From Beijerinckiaceae bacterium (lineage in GTDB: Bacteria; Bacteroidota; Bacteroidia; Chitinophagales; Chitinophagaceae): a DNA stretch of 64,000 nucleotides. Position numbers and translations under genes: made by a program. The notes beneath the pieces are model-generated. The model was not told the origin of the DNA. It made no database searches and saw nothing but the letters and a program-made list of their open reading frames with translations. Positions 1 through 9,997 of the stretch are shown one piece after another (position 1 is the stretch's first letter; each line of letters begins with the position of its first letter). Location: positions 1 to 64,000 of the forward strand of contig CAJCIQ010000142.1 in assembly GCA_903970475.1 (NCBI GenBank), read 5' to 3'.

Positions 1-3000
1 CATCGGTGGATAAGAGGCGACTGGCAGATTGGCGCATGGATCCTACCCTACATAAGGACCGGCAAAGGGAACCTGATCCGGAACCGGCTTTCCCCTTTAT
101 CCCGTTGGAAAATATTTGATAACCTGAGAAGAAGCCTCTTACCCGTTTCACTACTATCTCTATTAATGATGGGTTGGTTCATCCTACCCTTCCCCTGGTT
201 TTGGACCTTGGTTGTTTCTTCCATCATGCTCCTGCCCCCCTTGGTTGCCTGCGCCTGGCAGTTATTGAATAAGCCGGAAGAAATGCCCCTGAAAGCAAAC
301 ATTACCGAGGTGGGCTCCAGCCTGAAAATTACCTTAATCCGGTTTGTTTTCGGGCTCTCCATCCTCCCTTATGAGGCTTCCCAATATATGGACGCTATGG
401 TGCGCGCGCTCTGGCGGATGCTGATCAGCCGGAAGAAATTATTGGAATGGATCCCCTTTGGAGCGGTTACCTCCACCCGACAGGCCGGACTATGGTCCGT
501 TTATAAATCTCAGATCATAGTGCCGTTGCTGGCATTGATTTGTACGGTAACCTTACTAAAAAACCCTCAGGTATTTTTAGTAGCATGGCCATTCCTGCTA
601 TTATGGTTTCTGGGACCGGCCCTGGTCTGGCGCCTGGATAAACCAAGCCAGGAAGATAAGCCAGACCTACAGGAGGAAGAGCTGGCCTTTCTTCATAGGA
701 CAGCAAGAAAGACCTGGGGGTATTTCGAGCGATTTGTGACCGAGGAAGACAACTGGCTTCCCCCCGACAATTACCAAATACCCGAAGGGGGCGTCATTGC
801 TCATCGCACCTCTCCAACCAACATAGGCTTGGCTTTGTTATCCAACCTGGCCGCTTATGACTTTGGATATCTTTCCTCAACCAGATTGTTGAGCAGATGT
901 GAAGACTCATTTGGGGCTATGGGTAAGCTGGAAAGATTTAAGGGCCACTTATACAACTGGTACGATACACTCTCCTTGTTTCCCTTGCATCCCCGTTATG
1001 TATCGACTGTAGACAGCGGCAATCTCGCAGGCCATCTCCTAACTTTGCGCCAGGGACTCCTGGCTCTTCCAGGACAACCACTTATCAGTAAGCACCTATG
1101 GTCGGGCTTCAGTACAACGGCGGCCATTGTCATGGAAGAGCATATAAAACTGCTCGCCGATCCACTCAAGCGGTTTCAGATATTGGTCAAGGAAGCCGCC
1201 CAGGGTGATGATTCCCTGACGGCCACAAAAAATACCCTGGAAAAATTAATTTGGATTTCAAATGACTTTCGTTCCGAAGGAACAGCACTTGATCCTGAAG
1301 TATCCGGCTGGATAGAAAGGCTGTCGGACCAATTGAATGACCAATGGCAGCATTTGTTGCAAATGGCGCCCTGGACAGGACTTCTGCCCGTCCCTGATGT
1401 CTTTCCCCGTCTGGCGCTGCTGGACCAACTGCCGACGCTCCGATCCCTGCAAGCGATAAACGAGACCTGTCAGCCGGCATTTGATGAATATGAGCGCCAG
1501 GAGCATACTGCCGGAGAAAGGGATTGGCTCTCCCGTATGCACGAATCCTTGAGGCATGCAGCCAAACAGGCGACCGAAATGATGGGTCGATTCGACATGG
1601 TTGCCGAACAGTGCGAAATATTCAGTGATATCGAATATGATTTTTTGCTGGAGCCAGATACGGAACTCTTACATATAGGATATAACGTCGACGATCAGCG
1701 CAAAGACAGTGGCTTTTATGATTTGCTCGCCTCTGAAGTCAGACTGGGGATCTTTGTAGGTATTGCTCAAGGCAAACTTCCGCAAGATAGCTGGTTTGCC
1801 CTTGGGCGTCTGATAACAGCGTCTGGCGGCGACCCCATCTTGCTGTCCTGGAGTGGATCGATGTTTGAGTATCTGATGCCTCAATTGGTCATGCCTTCCT
1901 TTGAGCATACCCTGCTATCGCAAACCAACAAGGCCATGGTCAAGCGCCAGATTGAATATGGACATCAGCGCATTACGCCATGGGGTATTTCAGAATCAGC
2001 CTACAACTTGGTGGATACAAATCTAACCTATCAGTACCGTGGATTTGGCATTCCGGGTCTCGGACTCAATCGTGGCCTGGAGGATAACCTCGTCATAGCA
2101 CCCTATGCTTCTATGCTGGCCCTTATGGTCCATCCTGAAAAGGCCGTGAGCAATTTGCAGGCCCTTTCCAAAAAAGGCATGGAAGGGGAGTTTGGTTTTT
2201 ATGAAGCGGCAGACTATACGCCAGCCAGGGTACCCAGGGGCAGGACTTCTGTCATTATTCAATCCTTTATGGTGCACCACCAGGGTATGAGCTTGCTTTC
2301 GCTGGCATATCTACTTCTAGATAAACCAATGCAGCAGCGTTTTGCCGCGGAACTTCGGTTTCAGGCAACCCTGTTGTTACTCCAGGAGCGCGTCCCCAGA
2401 GCAACGCTTTTTTACGCGCATACGGCTGATATCATTGAAACGCAAGCACCCGTATCCGGCACACCCTTGCGGATTATTAATACCCCCCATACGAGGATAC
2501 CGGAGATCCAGCTACTAAGCAATGGACGTTATCAGGTAATGATCTCCAATACAGGTGCCGGCTACAGCCGGTGGAAGGAGTTAGCGGTTACCCGCTGGCG
2601 CCAGGACCCCACAAAAGATGACAGGGGTATTTTCTGTTATATAAAAGACGTTGGGAGTGGCACTTTCTGGTCGAACACCTACGAGCCCACCTTACGGGCC
2701 GCTAAAAAGTATGAAGTAACCTATTCTCCGGGACACGTTGAGTTCCGTAGACGGGACGATGGCATCAACACCCATACGGAGATGGTGGTTAGCCCGGAGG
2801 ATGATATGGAAATGAGGCGTATTAAGATCACCAACACCACCTTGTTTACCAAAATTGTGGAGGTAACCAGTTATGCGGAAGTGGTCATCGGCGGGCAGGC
2901 TTCTGACGAAGCGCATCCTGCTTTCAGTAATCTGTTCGTGGTGACGGAGATCCTTCTAGGGCAGCGAGCGGTGATTTGCACCCGCAGACCACGATCGGAA

Positions 3001-6000
3001 GAGGAATCACCTCCCTGGATGTTCCATTTGATGAGTGTTCAGGGAGCTAGCGCAGAGGCCCCTTCCTATGAGACCGCCCGGTCAACCTTTATCGGTCGGG
3101 GCAGGTCACTCAGCGCCCCCCAGGCGATGGATACAGCATCCTTATCCGGAAACCAGGGCGCGGTCCTTGATCCCATTGTCGCTATTCGTTACCGGATAAC
3201 GTTAAAGCCAGACCAAACAGCAACCGTCGACCTGATCTTTGGCATGAGTGAAACAAGGGAAAACGGTGAAGGTTTAATTCAGAAGTATCAGGACGAACAC
3301 CTTAAAAACCGCGCCTTTGAGCTCGCATGGACCCACGCTCAGGTACTACTGCGTCAGATTAATGCAACAGAGGCCGATGCCCAGCTGTATGATCAACTGG
3401 CGTCTTCCATTGTTTATCCCAATGCAGACCTGAGAGGTGAGCCCTATGTTATGCTGAACAACTTCAGGGGCCAGTCGGGGCTTTGGAGCCACTCGGTATC
3501 CGGGGACCTCCCCATCGTCCTGCTTCATATGACAGATCCGGACAAACTGGGTCTTGCGCGACAGCTGATTCAGGCACATGCCTATTGGCGGTTGAAGGGA
3601 TTACCTGTGGATCTGGTCATCTGGAACGAAGAACCTGGTTCATACAGGCAACAGCTACTTGACCAGCTTCAGGGTTTGATCGACGCCGATGCTGGTAATC
3701 AGCCCGATCAACCAACGGGTAAAATATATGTACGCTCCGCCGATCAGGTCTCCCCCGAAGACCGCATGCTCTTTGAAAGTGTCGCCAGGGTAATCCTCTA
3801 TGACAACAGGGGCACCTTATCGGAACAAGTAGGCCGCCTCTTTCCCGAAAAAGTAACTTTTCCTTTCGTACCAACGGGTCTTCAGGCAGCGGATGAATTA
3901 TCCACCAAGCCTACGCTTCCCGATAATCTATTATTTCCCAATGGAACGGGCGGCTTCACACCTGATGGCAAGGAATACATGATCCTGACCGATAAAAAAA
4001 ATACTACCCCTGCCCCATGGGTGAACGTGATCGCCAATCCAGCCATGGGTACGGTCATATCTGAAAGCGGTTCGGCCTACACCTGGGCTGTCAATGCCCA
4101 TGAGTACAGGCTTACACCCTGGAACAACGACCCCGTCAGTGACGACGGCGGAGAAGCCTTTTACCTGAGGGACGAGGAATCCGGCTGCTTCTGGTCTCCT
4201 ACCCCCTTCCCCGCCGGAGGCGCAAAACCCTATATGGCTAAACATGGATTTGGCTATAGTCAATTCCAGCATACGGAACAGGGGATCTCCACAGAATTCA
4301 CCACATTTATAGACGAAGTACTCCCGGTCAAATGGATGGTATTAAGGGTAAAAAACAGGTCAGACCGGAAACGAAAGCTCTCCGCTACCGGGTACCTGGA
4401 AATGGTGTTGGGAGATGTCCGCGCAAAGACAAGCATGCACGTCCTTTCTGAACAGGATGCTGAAACGGGCGCGTTGCTTTTCAGGAACCGGTACAACACC
4501 GTGTTTTCAGAGCGGGTGGCCTTCTTCATGGTCAATGAATCCAGCGGACTATCCTATACCGCCGACCGGCTTGAATTTATAGGACGGAACAGGAACCTGG
4601 CTGATCCCCAGGCCATGCATCGTAAAAGGCTTTCCGGTAGAAGCGGTGCCGGCATGGATCCTTGCGCGGTCCTTCAAATTACCTTCGATCTGTCCGATGG
4701 GGCAGAAAAAGAAATTGTATTTATGTTAGGGAGTGCCTCAAATAACGGGGACGCTAAAGCACTTCTGCAAAAGTTATCCGGCACCCTGGCGGCATCCTCC
4801 TCCCTGGACCGGGTAAAGCAATACTGGCGGACCATGTTAAGTGGGATACAGCTCACCACGCCGGATGCCGCATTGAATATCCTCACCAATGGCTGGCTCC
4901 TTTACCAAACCTTGTCCTGCCGGATCTTTGGCCGCAGTGGGTTTTACCAATCAGGTGGGGCGTTTGGATTCAGGGATCAACTCCAGGATGTATTAGCCCT
5001 TCTTCAAACCCAACCTGCCCTAGCCCGCGAGCAGATATTGTTACATGCGTCCAGGCAATTTTCAGAAGGTGATGTACAGCACTGGTGGCATCCACCCCTT
5101 GGAAGTGGTGTCCGGACTCGCTGTTCGGATGACTACCTATGGTTGCCCTTTGTAGTGTCCAGGTATGTGGCTGTCACGGGTGATACCGACGTGCTGGGGA
5201 TACACGTAGGCTATCTGGAAGGTCGCTCCCTGCACCCGGGCGAAGAATCATTCTATGATCAACCCGTAAGTGGTAACCTGAGCGGAACCCTATATGAGCA
5301 TTGTGTCCTTGCTATCAGACATGGGTTGACATTCGGTCTTCATGGTCTGCCTTTAATAGGCACCGGTGATTGGAACGATGGAATGGACAAGGTGGGCAAT
5401 AAGGGTCAGGGAGAAAGTGTATGGCTTGCTTTCTTTCTCTATGATGTCTTGATGAAATTTGCCGATACGGCCGCTACTTTTAAAGATCCGCTCTTTGCCG
5501 CCACCTGTAGAACAGAAGCTGCCGGTTTACAGTCCAGGATGGAAACAGCTGCCTGGGATGGTGCGTGGTACAGGCGAGCCTATTTTGACGATGGCACACC
5601 ACTGGGATCGGTGCAAAATAAAGACTGCCGGATAGATGGCATCTCTCAGAGCTGGGCCGTGCTGTCCGGTTCTGCCGATCCCAGCCGCGCCAAAATGGCC
5701 ATGAAATCCCTTGAAGAGCAGCTTGTCAAAATGGATCTACAGTTGATCAAACTCCTGGATCCCCCTTTCGACTCAACAGCACTGAATCCTGGTTACATAA
5801 AGGGCTATCTGCCGGGCGTTAGGGAGAACGGCGGACAATATACCCATGCAGCGATTTGGGCAATCATGGCATTTGCGAAATTGGGCCAGCGGGAGAAATG
5901 CTGGGAGCTATTGGAAATGATCCTCCCTATCAACCACACGGCTGACGCTGCCGCCGTCCAGGTGTACAAGACGGAGCCTTATGTAATGGCAGCCGATGTC

Positions 6001-6339
6001 TATGCCAACCAATCCCATAAAGGCATGGGTGGGTGGACCTGGTATACCGGTTCTGCTGGATGGATGTATCAGTGTATTTTGACTGCGCTTGTCGGATTGG
6101 AGCGGGATGGTCCATTTTTAAGCGTGCGTCCCTGTTTTCCTCTGCACTGGCCCTCTATCAACCTGGTATACCTGTTTGGAAATTCCCCATACCACCTAAC
6201 GATTTTCCAGGTTGATGATGGTACTGCATCCAGGTGGACCAACGGTGATCAACGAGGGGATGGACATAGGATCAGATTAGTAGACGATGGGCAAAGCCAC
6301 AACATAGAATTATATTATGCATGGAATATTTTAAAGTAA
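1..6339 (+). CDS. cyclic beta-1,2-glucan synthase-like protein, 5'-truncated by the window edge
   Basis: The frame is already open at base 1 (visible protein begins HRWIRGDWQ), so the gene starts outside the window; the first internal ATG at 166 is not its start. About 2112 residues are visible. Hydrophobic segments near the left end look like the membrane part that follows the GT84 transferase domain in NdvB/Cgs enzymes. The middle carries a YDTLSLFPLHPRYVSTVDSGN stretch (from about residue 321) and MVHHQGMSLL (about 757), both typical of the central cyclisation (glycoamylase-like, GH189) domain. The C-terminal half is GH94, with GTGDWNDGMD at about residues 1787-1795; the first aspartate of that motif (about 1790) is at the GH94 acid-catalyst position. 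Known family role: inner-membrane synthesis, chain trimming and ring closure of beta-1,2-glucan. That it makes this polymer here is inference. The downstream gene is convergent. Confidence 0.9.
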   Translation, partial: HRWIRGDWQIGAWILPYIRTGKGNLIRNRLSPLSRWKIFDNLRRSLLPVSLLSLLMMGWFILPFPWFWTLVVSSIMLLPPLVACAWQLLNKPEEMPLKANITEVGSSLKITLIRFVFGLSILPYEASQYMDAMVRALWRMLISRKKLLEWIPFGAVTSTRQAGLWSVYKSQIIVPLLALICTVTLLKNPQVFLVAWPFLLLWFLGPALVWRLDKPSQEDKPDLQEEELAFLHRTARKTWGYFERFVTEEDNWLPPDNYQIPEGGVIAHRTSPTNIGLALLSNLAAYDFGYLSSTRLLSRCEDSFGAMGKLERFKGHLYNWYDTLSLFPLHPRYVSTVDSGNLAGHLLTLRQGLLALPGQPLISKHLWSGFSTTAAIVMEEHIKLLADPLKRFQILVKEAAQGDDSLTATKNTLEKLIWISNDFRSEGTALDPEVSGWIERLSDQLNDQWQHLLQMAPWTGLLPVPDVFPRLALLDQLPTLRSLQAINETCQPAFDEYERQEHTAGERDWLSRMHESLRHAAKQATEMMGRFDMVAEQCEIFSDIEYDFLLEPDTELLHIGYNVDDQRKDSGFYDLLASEVRLGIFVGIAQGKLPQDSWFALGRLITASGGDPILLSWSGSMFEYLMPQLVMPSFEHTLLSQTNKAMVKRQIEYGHQRITPWGISESAYNLVDTNLTYQYRGFGIPGLGLNRGLEDNLVIAPYASMLALMVHPEKAVSNLQALSKKGMEGEFGFYEAADYTPARVPRGRTSVIIQSFMVHHQGMSLLSLAYLLLDKPMQQRFAAELRFQATLLLLQERVPRATLFYAHTADIIETQAPVSGTPLRIINTPHTRIPEIQLLSNGRYQVMISNTGAGYSRWKELAVTRWRQDPTKDDRGIFCYIKDVGSGTFWSNTYEPTLRAAKKYEVTYSPGHVEFRRRDDGINTHTEMVVSPEDDMEMRRIKITNTTLFTKIVEVTSYAEVVIGGQASDEAHPAFSNLFVVTEILLGQRAVICTRRPRSEEESPPWMFHLMSVQGASAEAPSYETARSTFIGRGRSLSAPQAMDTASLSGNQGAVLDPIVAIRYRITLKPDQTATVDLIFGMSETRENGEGLIQKYQDEHLKNRAFELAWTHAQVLLRQINATEADAQLYDQLASSIVYPNADLRGEPYVMLNNFRGQSGLWSHSVSGDLPIVLLHMTDPDKLGLARQLIQAHAYWRLKGLPVDLVIWNEEPGSYRQQLLDQLQGLIDADAGNQPDQPTGKIYVRSADQVSPEDRMLFESVARVILYDNRGTLSEQVGRLFPEKVTFPFVPTGLQAADELSTKPTLPDNLLFPNGTGGFTPDGKEYMILTDKKNTTPAPWVNVIANPAMGTVISESGSAYTWAVNAHEYRLTPWNNDPVSDDGGEAFYLRDEESGCFWSPTPFPAGGAKPYMAKHGFGYSQFQHTEQGISTEFTTFIDEVLPVKWMVLRVKNRSDRKRKLSATGYLEMVLGDVRAKTSMHVLSEQDAETGALLFRNRYNTVFSERVAFFMVNESSGLSYTADRLEFIGRNRNLADPQAMHRKRLSGRSGAGMDPCAVLQITFDLSDGAEKEIVFMLGSASNNGDAKALLQKLSGTLAASSSLDRVKQYWRTMLSGIQLTTPDAALNILTNGWLLYQTLSCRIFGRSGFYQSGGAFGFRDQLQDVLALLQTQPALAREQILLHASRQFSEGDVQHWWHPPLGSGVRTRCSDDYLWLPFVVSRYVAVTGDTDVLGIHVGYLEGRSLHPGEESFYDQPVSGNLSGTLYEHCVLAIRHGLTFGLHGLPLIGTGDWNDGMDKVGNKGQGESVWLAFFLYDVLMKFADTAATFKDPLFAATCRTEAAGLQSRMETAAWDGAWYRRAYFDDGTPLGSVQNKDCRIDGISQSWAVLSGSADPSRAKMAMKSLEEQLVKMDLQLIKLLDPPFDSTALNPGYIKGYLPGVRENGGQYTHAAIWAIMAFAKLGQREKCWELLEMILPINHTADAAAVQVYKTEPYVMAADVYANQSHKGMGGWTWYTGSAGWMYQCILTALVGLERDGPFLSVRPCFPLHWPSINLVYLFGNSPYHLTIFQVDDGTASRWTNGDQRGDGHRIRLVDDGQSHNIELYYAWNILK

Positions 6340-6444
6340 TCAAAGGGCTTGGTTTGAATAAACAAGTGATTAGCATCCTTGAGGGGGAACGGAGGCTTTA
6401 GCGATGACTCCATCAGGCAAGTGGAAAGAGATGGTGATTAAGGC

Positions 6445-7677
6445 CTAAAAGGCTTCACCCACATTGAGGATAAGGGCATTGTAACCCTTACTAAAACCAA
6501 AATCAAGACCAACATTGGTACGGGAGACCTTACTAAACTTCAGCCTCAGTCCGGTACCCGCGGCCGGGTGCCAGGAAGTGAAAAGGGTGCCGGATCCACT
6601 CACCGTATTCACATCTGTAAATACGACGAAACCCAATAGCCCATTGGTTGTGATATCCCTTCTGTATTCGCTCTCAAAATAGAACAAAGACTTACCCCGA
6701 TAGCGGTTCTGATCAATACCTTCCCCGGAGCGGTTATAGGAGTCCCAGCCAATACTTGGCAGATCCAGGTATGGCGTCTTTCCGTTAAATACGGTCCAGA
6801 AATAGGACCAGAAAGCCAGTGTATTTTGCTGGTTTTTATTCATTGGATTCATGGACACATATTTTCTGACATCTGCATATAAGGATTGCCAGTCATTATT
6901 GCTTCCCAGGAATATTGGATTAATACGGTATACTATATTAATATAGGAACCCGGTAAGGGGTTTACTGAATTATTACGGGTATCATACAGCAAGGTAAGG
7001 TTAACGCCCGAGGAAACGGAATTACTCCCTGTCCCGTAAGGATATCCGGTGAATTGTGCTAAGTCAACGACAGGGTCATTTGTTTTAATATGGGCTCTAT
7101 AGTCCAGATTATACCCAGCCCCCGCGAAAAAATAGGGCCTTATCCGCTTAAGGGCTGTTTGGTAAAACCGGATATAATTATCGTCCACCAAAGTATTTTC
7201 GGAATACGTGTGGCTAGTCCCCACACCCCAGGTGTACTGCGGATAGACAAGGACCCGGATGTCACCCTGAATATTCCAGTCATTGTCTTTCAGCCATAAA
7301 CTGGAACGCAGCGGCAAGCCAAACCTATCACGTAAATTCCAGTACGGGGCGAAGGTAACCGTGGATAGATTTGTAGTGGAATGTGGGCCTAGATAGGTGC
7401 CGGCTGTTGTGCTCGTGATCAAGGCGTATCCGGTACCTCCGGGGACATCTCCCGCGACGGGTAAAAAGGAAAAATAAATCTTCTTTTGCCTTTGGGTGCT
7501 TGTATGTATCTTATCAATGTGGAACAAGGCTTTGGCTAAGTCAATCAGATCGGTTTGTTTGGATGTATCTTTAACCGAACTCTGTTTAGGGATCATGTTC
7601 GTAGCATCCTGAGCATGGCTAAAAACCGGAGCCAAACAGCCTATAAGCATGCTATAATATATTCCAGGTATTTTCAT
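6445..7677 (-). CDS. outer-membrane beta-barrel protein, BamA/TamA (Omp85)-like surface antigen
   Basis: A 410-residue protein with a signal peptide (MKIPGIYYSMLIGCLAPVFS, cleavage probably after HAQ). It has a short helical linker and then a long alternation of aromatic and polar residues typical of transmembrane beta strands, ending in Phe (GEAF), the usual last residue of outer-membrane barrels. The C-terminal third (WHPAAGTGLRLKFSKVSRTN then VGLDFGFSKG) resembles the Omp85 barrel end. No POTRA domains fit in the length, so it is a barrel-only member rather than a BamA insertase. It is convergent with the glucan synthase gene. Whether it exports anything is unknown. Confidence 0.72.
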   Translation of the reverse strand: MKIPGIYYSMLIGCLAPVFSHAQDATNMIPKQSSVKDTSKQTDLIDLAKALFHIDKIHTSTQRQKKIYFSFLPVAGDVPGGTGYALITSTTAGTYLGPHSTTNLSTVTFAPYWNLRDRFGLPLRSSLWLKDNDWNIQGDIRVLVYPQYTWGVGTSHTYSENTLVDDNYIRFYQTALKRIRPYFFAGAGYNLDYRAHIKTNDPVVDLAQFTGYPYGTGSNSVSSGVNLTLLYDTRNNSVNPLPGSYINIVYRINPIFLGSNNDWQSLYADVRKYVSMNPMNKNQQNTLAFWSYFWTVFNGKTPYLDLPSIGWDSYNRSGEGIDQNRYRGKSLFYFESEYRRDITTNGLLGFVVFTDVNTVSGSGTLFTSWHPAAGTGLRLKFSKVSRTNVGLDFGFSKGYNALILNVGEAF

Positions 7678-7712
7678 AGGTCTGTTGATTGTCAGCAGGC
7701 ATCAACAAGAAC

Positions 7713-7850
7713 CTAATGCTTACTTTTTACAGTGATGGGCACGATCTCTATTACCTCACTCTTCTTTCCCGCCTGATAATCTGAAACTATCTTTTTACCG
7801 TGGATAGCAGGCTCTTTTTTATTGTTTTTACCGCCTTTATTCTTGCTCAT
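7713..7850 (-). CDS. small basic protein, 45 residues
   Basis: A short frame reading MSKNKGGKNNKKEPAIHGKK at its N-terminus and ending in a stop at 7713. It is rich in lysine and asparagine, has no signal peptide or membrane segment, and looks like the small MSKN-type basic proteins often annotated as hypothetical in Bacteroidota (family memory, not a search). It lies just upstream of the barrel gene on the same strand with a gap of 35 nt, so the two may be co-transcribed. Function unknown. Confidence 0.5.
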   Translation of the reverse strand: MSKNKGGKNNKKEPAIHGKKIVSDYQAGKKSEVIEIVPITVKSKH

Positions 7851-8023
7851 AATGATCTGTTTTAATTATTTATGCAGGACTTCTAAAGGTAACCTATTAT
7901 TGGCAATAGTTAACTTATTTAAATATTATCCAATAATCATACATTTTCTAAAACATAAACCAGTAAATCATATAAAGTATTGCATTAAAATTTACAGTAC
8001 ATTTCCGCATAAATACCGCTTAC

Positions 8024-8392
8024 ATGCAAACCACAGACCTTGATTGGACTACGCAGCCAGATGCTGTTCTGGTAACGGCCTTGAAAAACGGCTACCGGAG
8101 GGCCCACGATGCCCTCGTCAACAGGTATGACGCTTATATGTCTGAGGTCATCATGGGTTTGACACAAAACGATCAACCGGATCATCTGCGCTTATCGCTG
8201 CTGATGCCTTATTGGATCTGGCAGGGAAAAGAAGCCATACCCTTGGCCTATACTACCCCAGGAAAACAATTTGGGCCTTACCTCAAAGGTATGATCCTGA
8301 AGAAATTCCTACACTTCGGAAACCATCGCCCGGCCGGTGTAACTATACTGCTGGAAGAATTACTAACGGCCTATTCCACCGTCCGAAATTAA
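8024..8392 (+). CDS. hypothetical protein, 122 residues
   Basis: No family recognised. The protein is soluble-looking with no signal peptide. Residues 18-45 (VTALKNGYRRAHDALVNRYD and following) faintly resemble the first helix of ECF sigma factors, but no region 2.4 or region 4 follows, so I do not call it a sigma factor. It is preceded by about 170 nt of AT-rich sequence that may hold promoters for it and for the opposite small gene. It is convergent with the DUF3237 gene, with a gap of only 24 nt. Confidence 0.5.
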   Translation: MQTTDLDWTTQPDAVLVTALKNGYRRAHDALVNRYDAYMSEVIMGLTQNDQPDHLRLSLLMPYWIWQGKEAIPLAYTTPGKQFGPYLKGMILKKFLHFGNHRPAGVTILLEELLTAYSTVRN

Positions 8393-8416
8393 TCCATTCA
8401 AAGGTAGGATATATGC

Positions 8417-8944
8417 TTACTGTATGGCATAGATCCGGTATACAACTTTGCCGGCAGCAGGAAAGCTACCCATGCCTACGGCAGTCGTATAATTAAGCCA
8501 TGCATAAAGGGGTGAACTTGTTTCAAAGGATACGCTTGTTCTGAAATAATAGTCCGAAGGGTTAATCTCCCCACCTTTGCCCTGACCTATCATAGCTGCA
8601 ATTTTTGCTGTTGCATGGCTATATCCGGAGTAGGTAATGTATATCAGTGCTCCATCATCGGTTTCAATGGTGACACGGCTGTCGACTTTAAAGGTGGCGG
8701 AATCAATAAAAAGGCCCCAATCTCCACTACATGGTAGTACCTTACCTTTTATTTTATCGCTTGTTACAAGGCCATCCTTGAACGGAGAAATAAGCCTTAC
8801 ACCCTTCCATATGGGCCCCACTACCTGTGGCGGATTCAGGTTTATGTCCAGGCTAAATAAGAATTCAGATTTCAATTCCTGTGCCAAGAGTTGTTGCTGA
8901 AAAAAGAGGGAGCAAATAAATACTAAGAAGATGTTTTTTTTCAT
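8417..8944 (-). CDS. exported DUF3237 family protein
   Basis: After a signal peptide (MKKNIFLVFICSLFFQQQLL, cleavage after AQ) the mature part follows the DUF3237 pattern closely: a LDINLNPPQVVGP opening, GDWGLFIDSATFKVDSR, TDDGALIYITYSG in the middle, YYFRTSVSFETSSPLYAWLN, and a final VVYRIYAI strand. DUF3237 (UPF0311) is a beta-barrel fold of unknown biochemical role, usually cytoplasmic; an exported copy is less common. An alternative start six codons earlier (8962) is possible. The SDR gene lies upstream on the same strand, about 160 nt away. Confidence 0.8.
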   Translation of the reverse strand: MKKNIFLVFICSLFFQQQLLAQELKSEFLFSLDINLNPPQVVGPIWKGVRLISPFKDGLVTSDKIKGKVLPCSGDWGLFIDSATFKVDSRVTIETDDGALIYITYSGYSHATAKIAAMIGQGKGGEINPSDYYFRTSVSFETSSPLYAWLNYTTAVGMGSFPAAGKVVYRIYAIQ

Positions 8945-9107
8945 ACTATTTTTTTTATTCAATGGTAAAAAAGCTATTTACTTCGCCGATGGCCAGGTTG
9001 GTGGCGATAGAGGTATGATTTTAATTGGTGCTGGAATTCGGCAAATGAAGTTTGGAACGAATTGATATTCCTGCCAATGCTTTTTTCAGTATTTCTTCCT
9101 GTTCCAT

Positions 9108-9905
9108 TTACAATACATTAAATTTTCCGCAATCCACGTCTACAATATGGCTGTTGAACACGACCCCATTTTCAGAAGCGAGGAAGGTGGCCGTTTCCGC
9201 TAATTTTTTCAAGGTCATTTCTGAACTAAGGATATCGTTTTTTCTGTATTGGGCATTCATGTCTTCCCAGGAAATGCCTAATTGTTGGGAAAAGTCCCCC
9301 ATCATTTCGGAGATCTTATGTGACTCGTAAATGGCGCCTGAGCAAAGGCACATCACTTTGATCCCATGTTTGCCAAACTCGGCGGCCATTACCCTGGTCA
9401 ACCCCTCAATAGCCGCACAGGCAGAGGCAAACCCAGCCATATTCGGGGTCTTGGTCTTGGCCATGGATGCATTGAATAGCAAGATGGTGCCTTGGGAACC
9501 AGATTGAATCATGTTCTTTGCTGCGACTCTAGCGGTAAGGAACTGGGAACCACAGATCCTTTGCAAAGGATTCAGGAATTGTTCGAAGGTGGCTATGGTG
9601 GAGGGGGTGCCGCTACCTGCATCCTTATAATAGCTCCCGATGCCATTGAATACAATATCTAGTTTTCCATTGCCGGTGACGACCTTGTGTAAATAGGTCT
9701 CGATCTCGGTTTCATTCAAAGCATCCACTTTACCTGGTTCTGCCTGCCCTCCCGCTTCATTGATTTCGCCGGCAAGGGCTTTAACGGCAGATAAGTTACG
9801 TGCGGTGACGTATACTTTTGCCCCATGTGCTGCAAATGATCGGGCCACTGCTCCGGCAATTTCTCCGGATGCCGCAAATACAACGGCTACCTTGTTTTTC
9901 AACAT
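9108..9905 (-). CDS. divergent short-chain dehydrogenase (SDR) lacking the Tyr-Lys pair
   Basis: About 265 residues with a Rossmann-fold layout: MLKNKVAVVFAASGEIAG at the nucleotide-binding end, a VTARN basic pocket, VFNGIG where SDRs have NAG, and a C-terminal VDVDCG strand. The catalytic YxxxK is absent: the aligned segment is F159-A-S-A-C163, so Tyr is Phe and Lys is Cys, and the glycine motif is also altered. The start is chosen by comparison with the paralogue at 50140-50964, which begins MLENKNAIV; an ATG two codons upstream (9911) is also possible. Classical SDR chemistry seems unlikely; ligand binding or another reaction is possible. An ABM-domain gene precedes it on the same strand, 92 nt away. 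Confidence 0.75.
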   Translation of the reverse strand: MLKNKVAVVFAASGEIAGAVARSFAAHGAKVYVTARNLSAVKALAGEINEAGGQAEPGKVDALNETEIETYLHKVVTGNGKLDIVFNGIGSYYKDAGSGTPSTIATFEQFLNPLQRICGSQFLTARVAAKNMIQSGSQGTILLFNASMAKTKTPNMAGFASACAAIEGLTRVMAAEFGKHGIKVMCLCSGAIYESHKISEMMGDFSQQLGISWEDMNAQYRKNDILSSEMTLKKLAETATFLASENGVVFNSHIVDVDCGKFNVL

Positions 9906-9997
9906 CTCCATATGGTGTGTTTCTATTTTGGACGTATGAGCGATCCAAAACGGACGAGATATTTGAAAAATTGCCGAAAATTTATATAATCTATTGA

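Noticed and set aside
8024-8392. ECF sigma factor call for the 122-residue protein
   Set aside because: Only a faint N-terminal likeness; no region 2.4 or 4 in the sequence.
8963-9107. Minus-strand frame resembling the start of an ECF sigma factor (EFQHQLKSYLYR)
   Set aside because: Only about 30 codons, no start in that frame and no continuation; too little to call.
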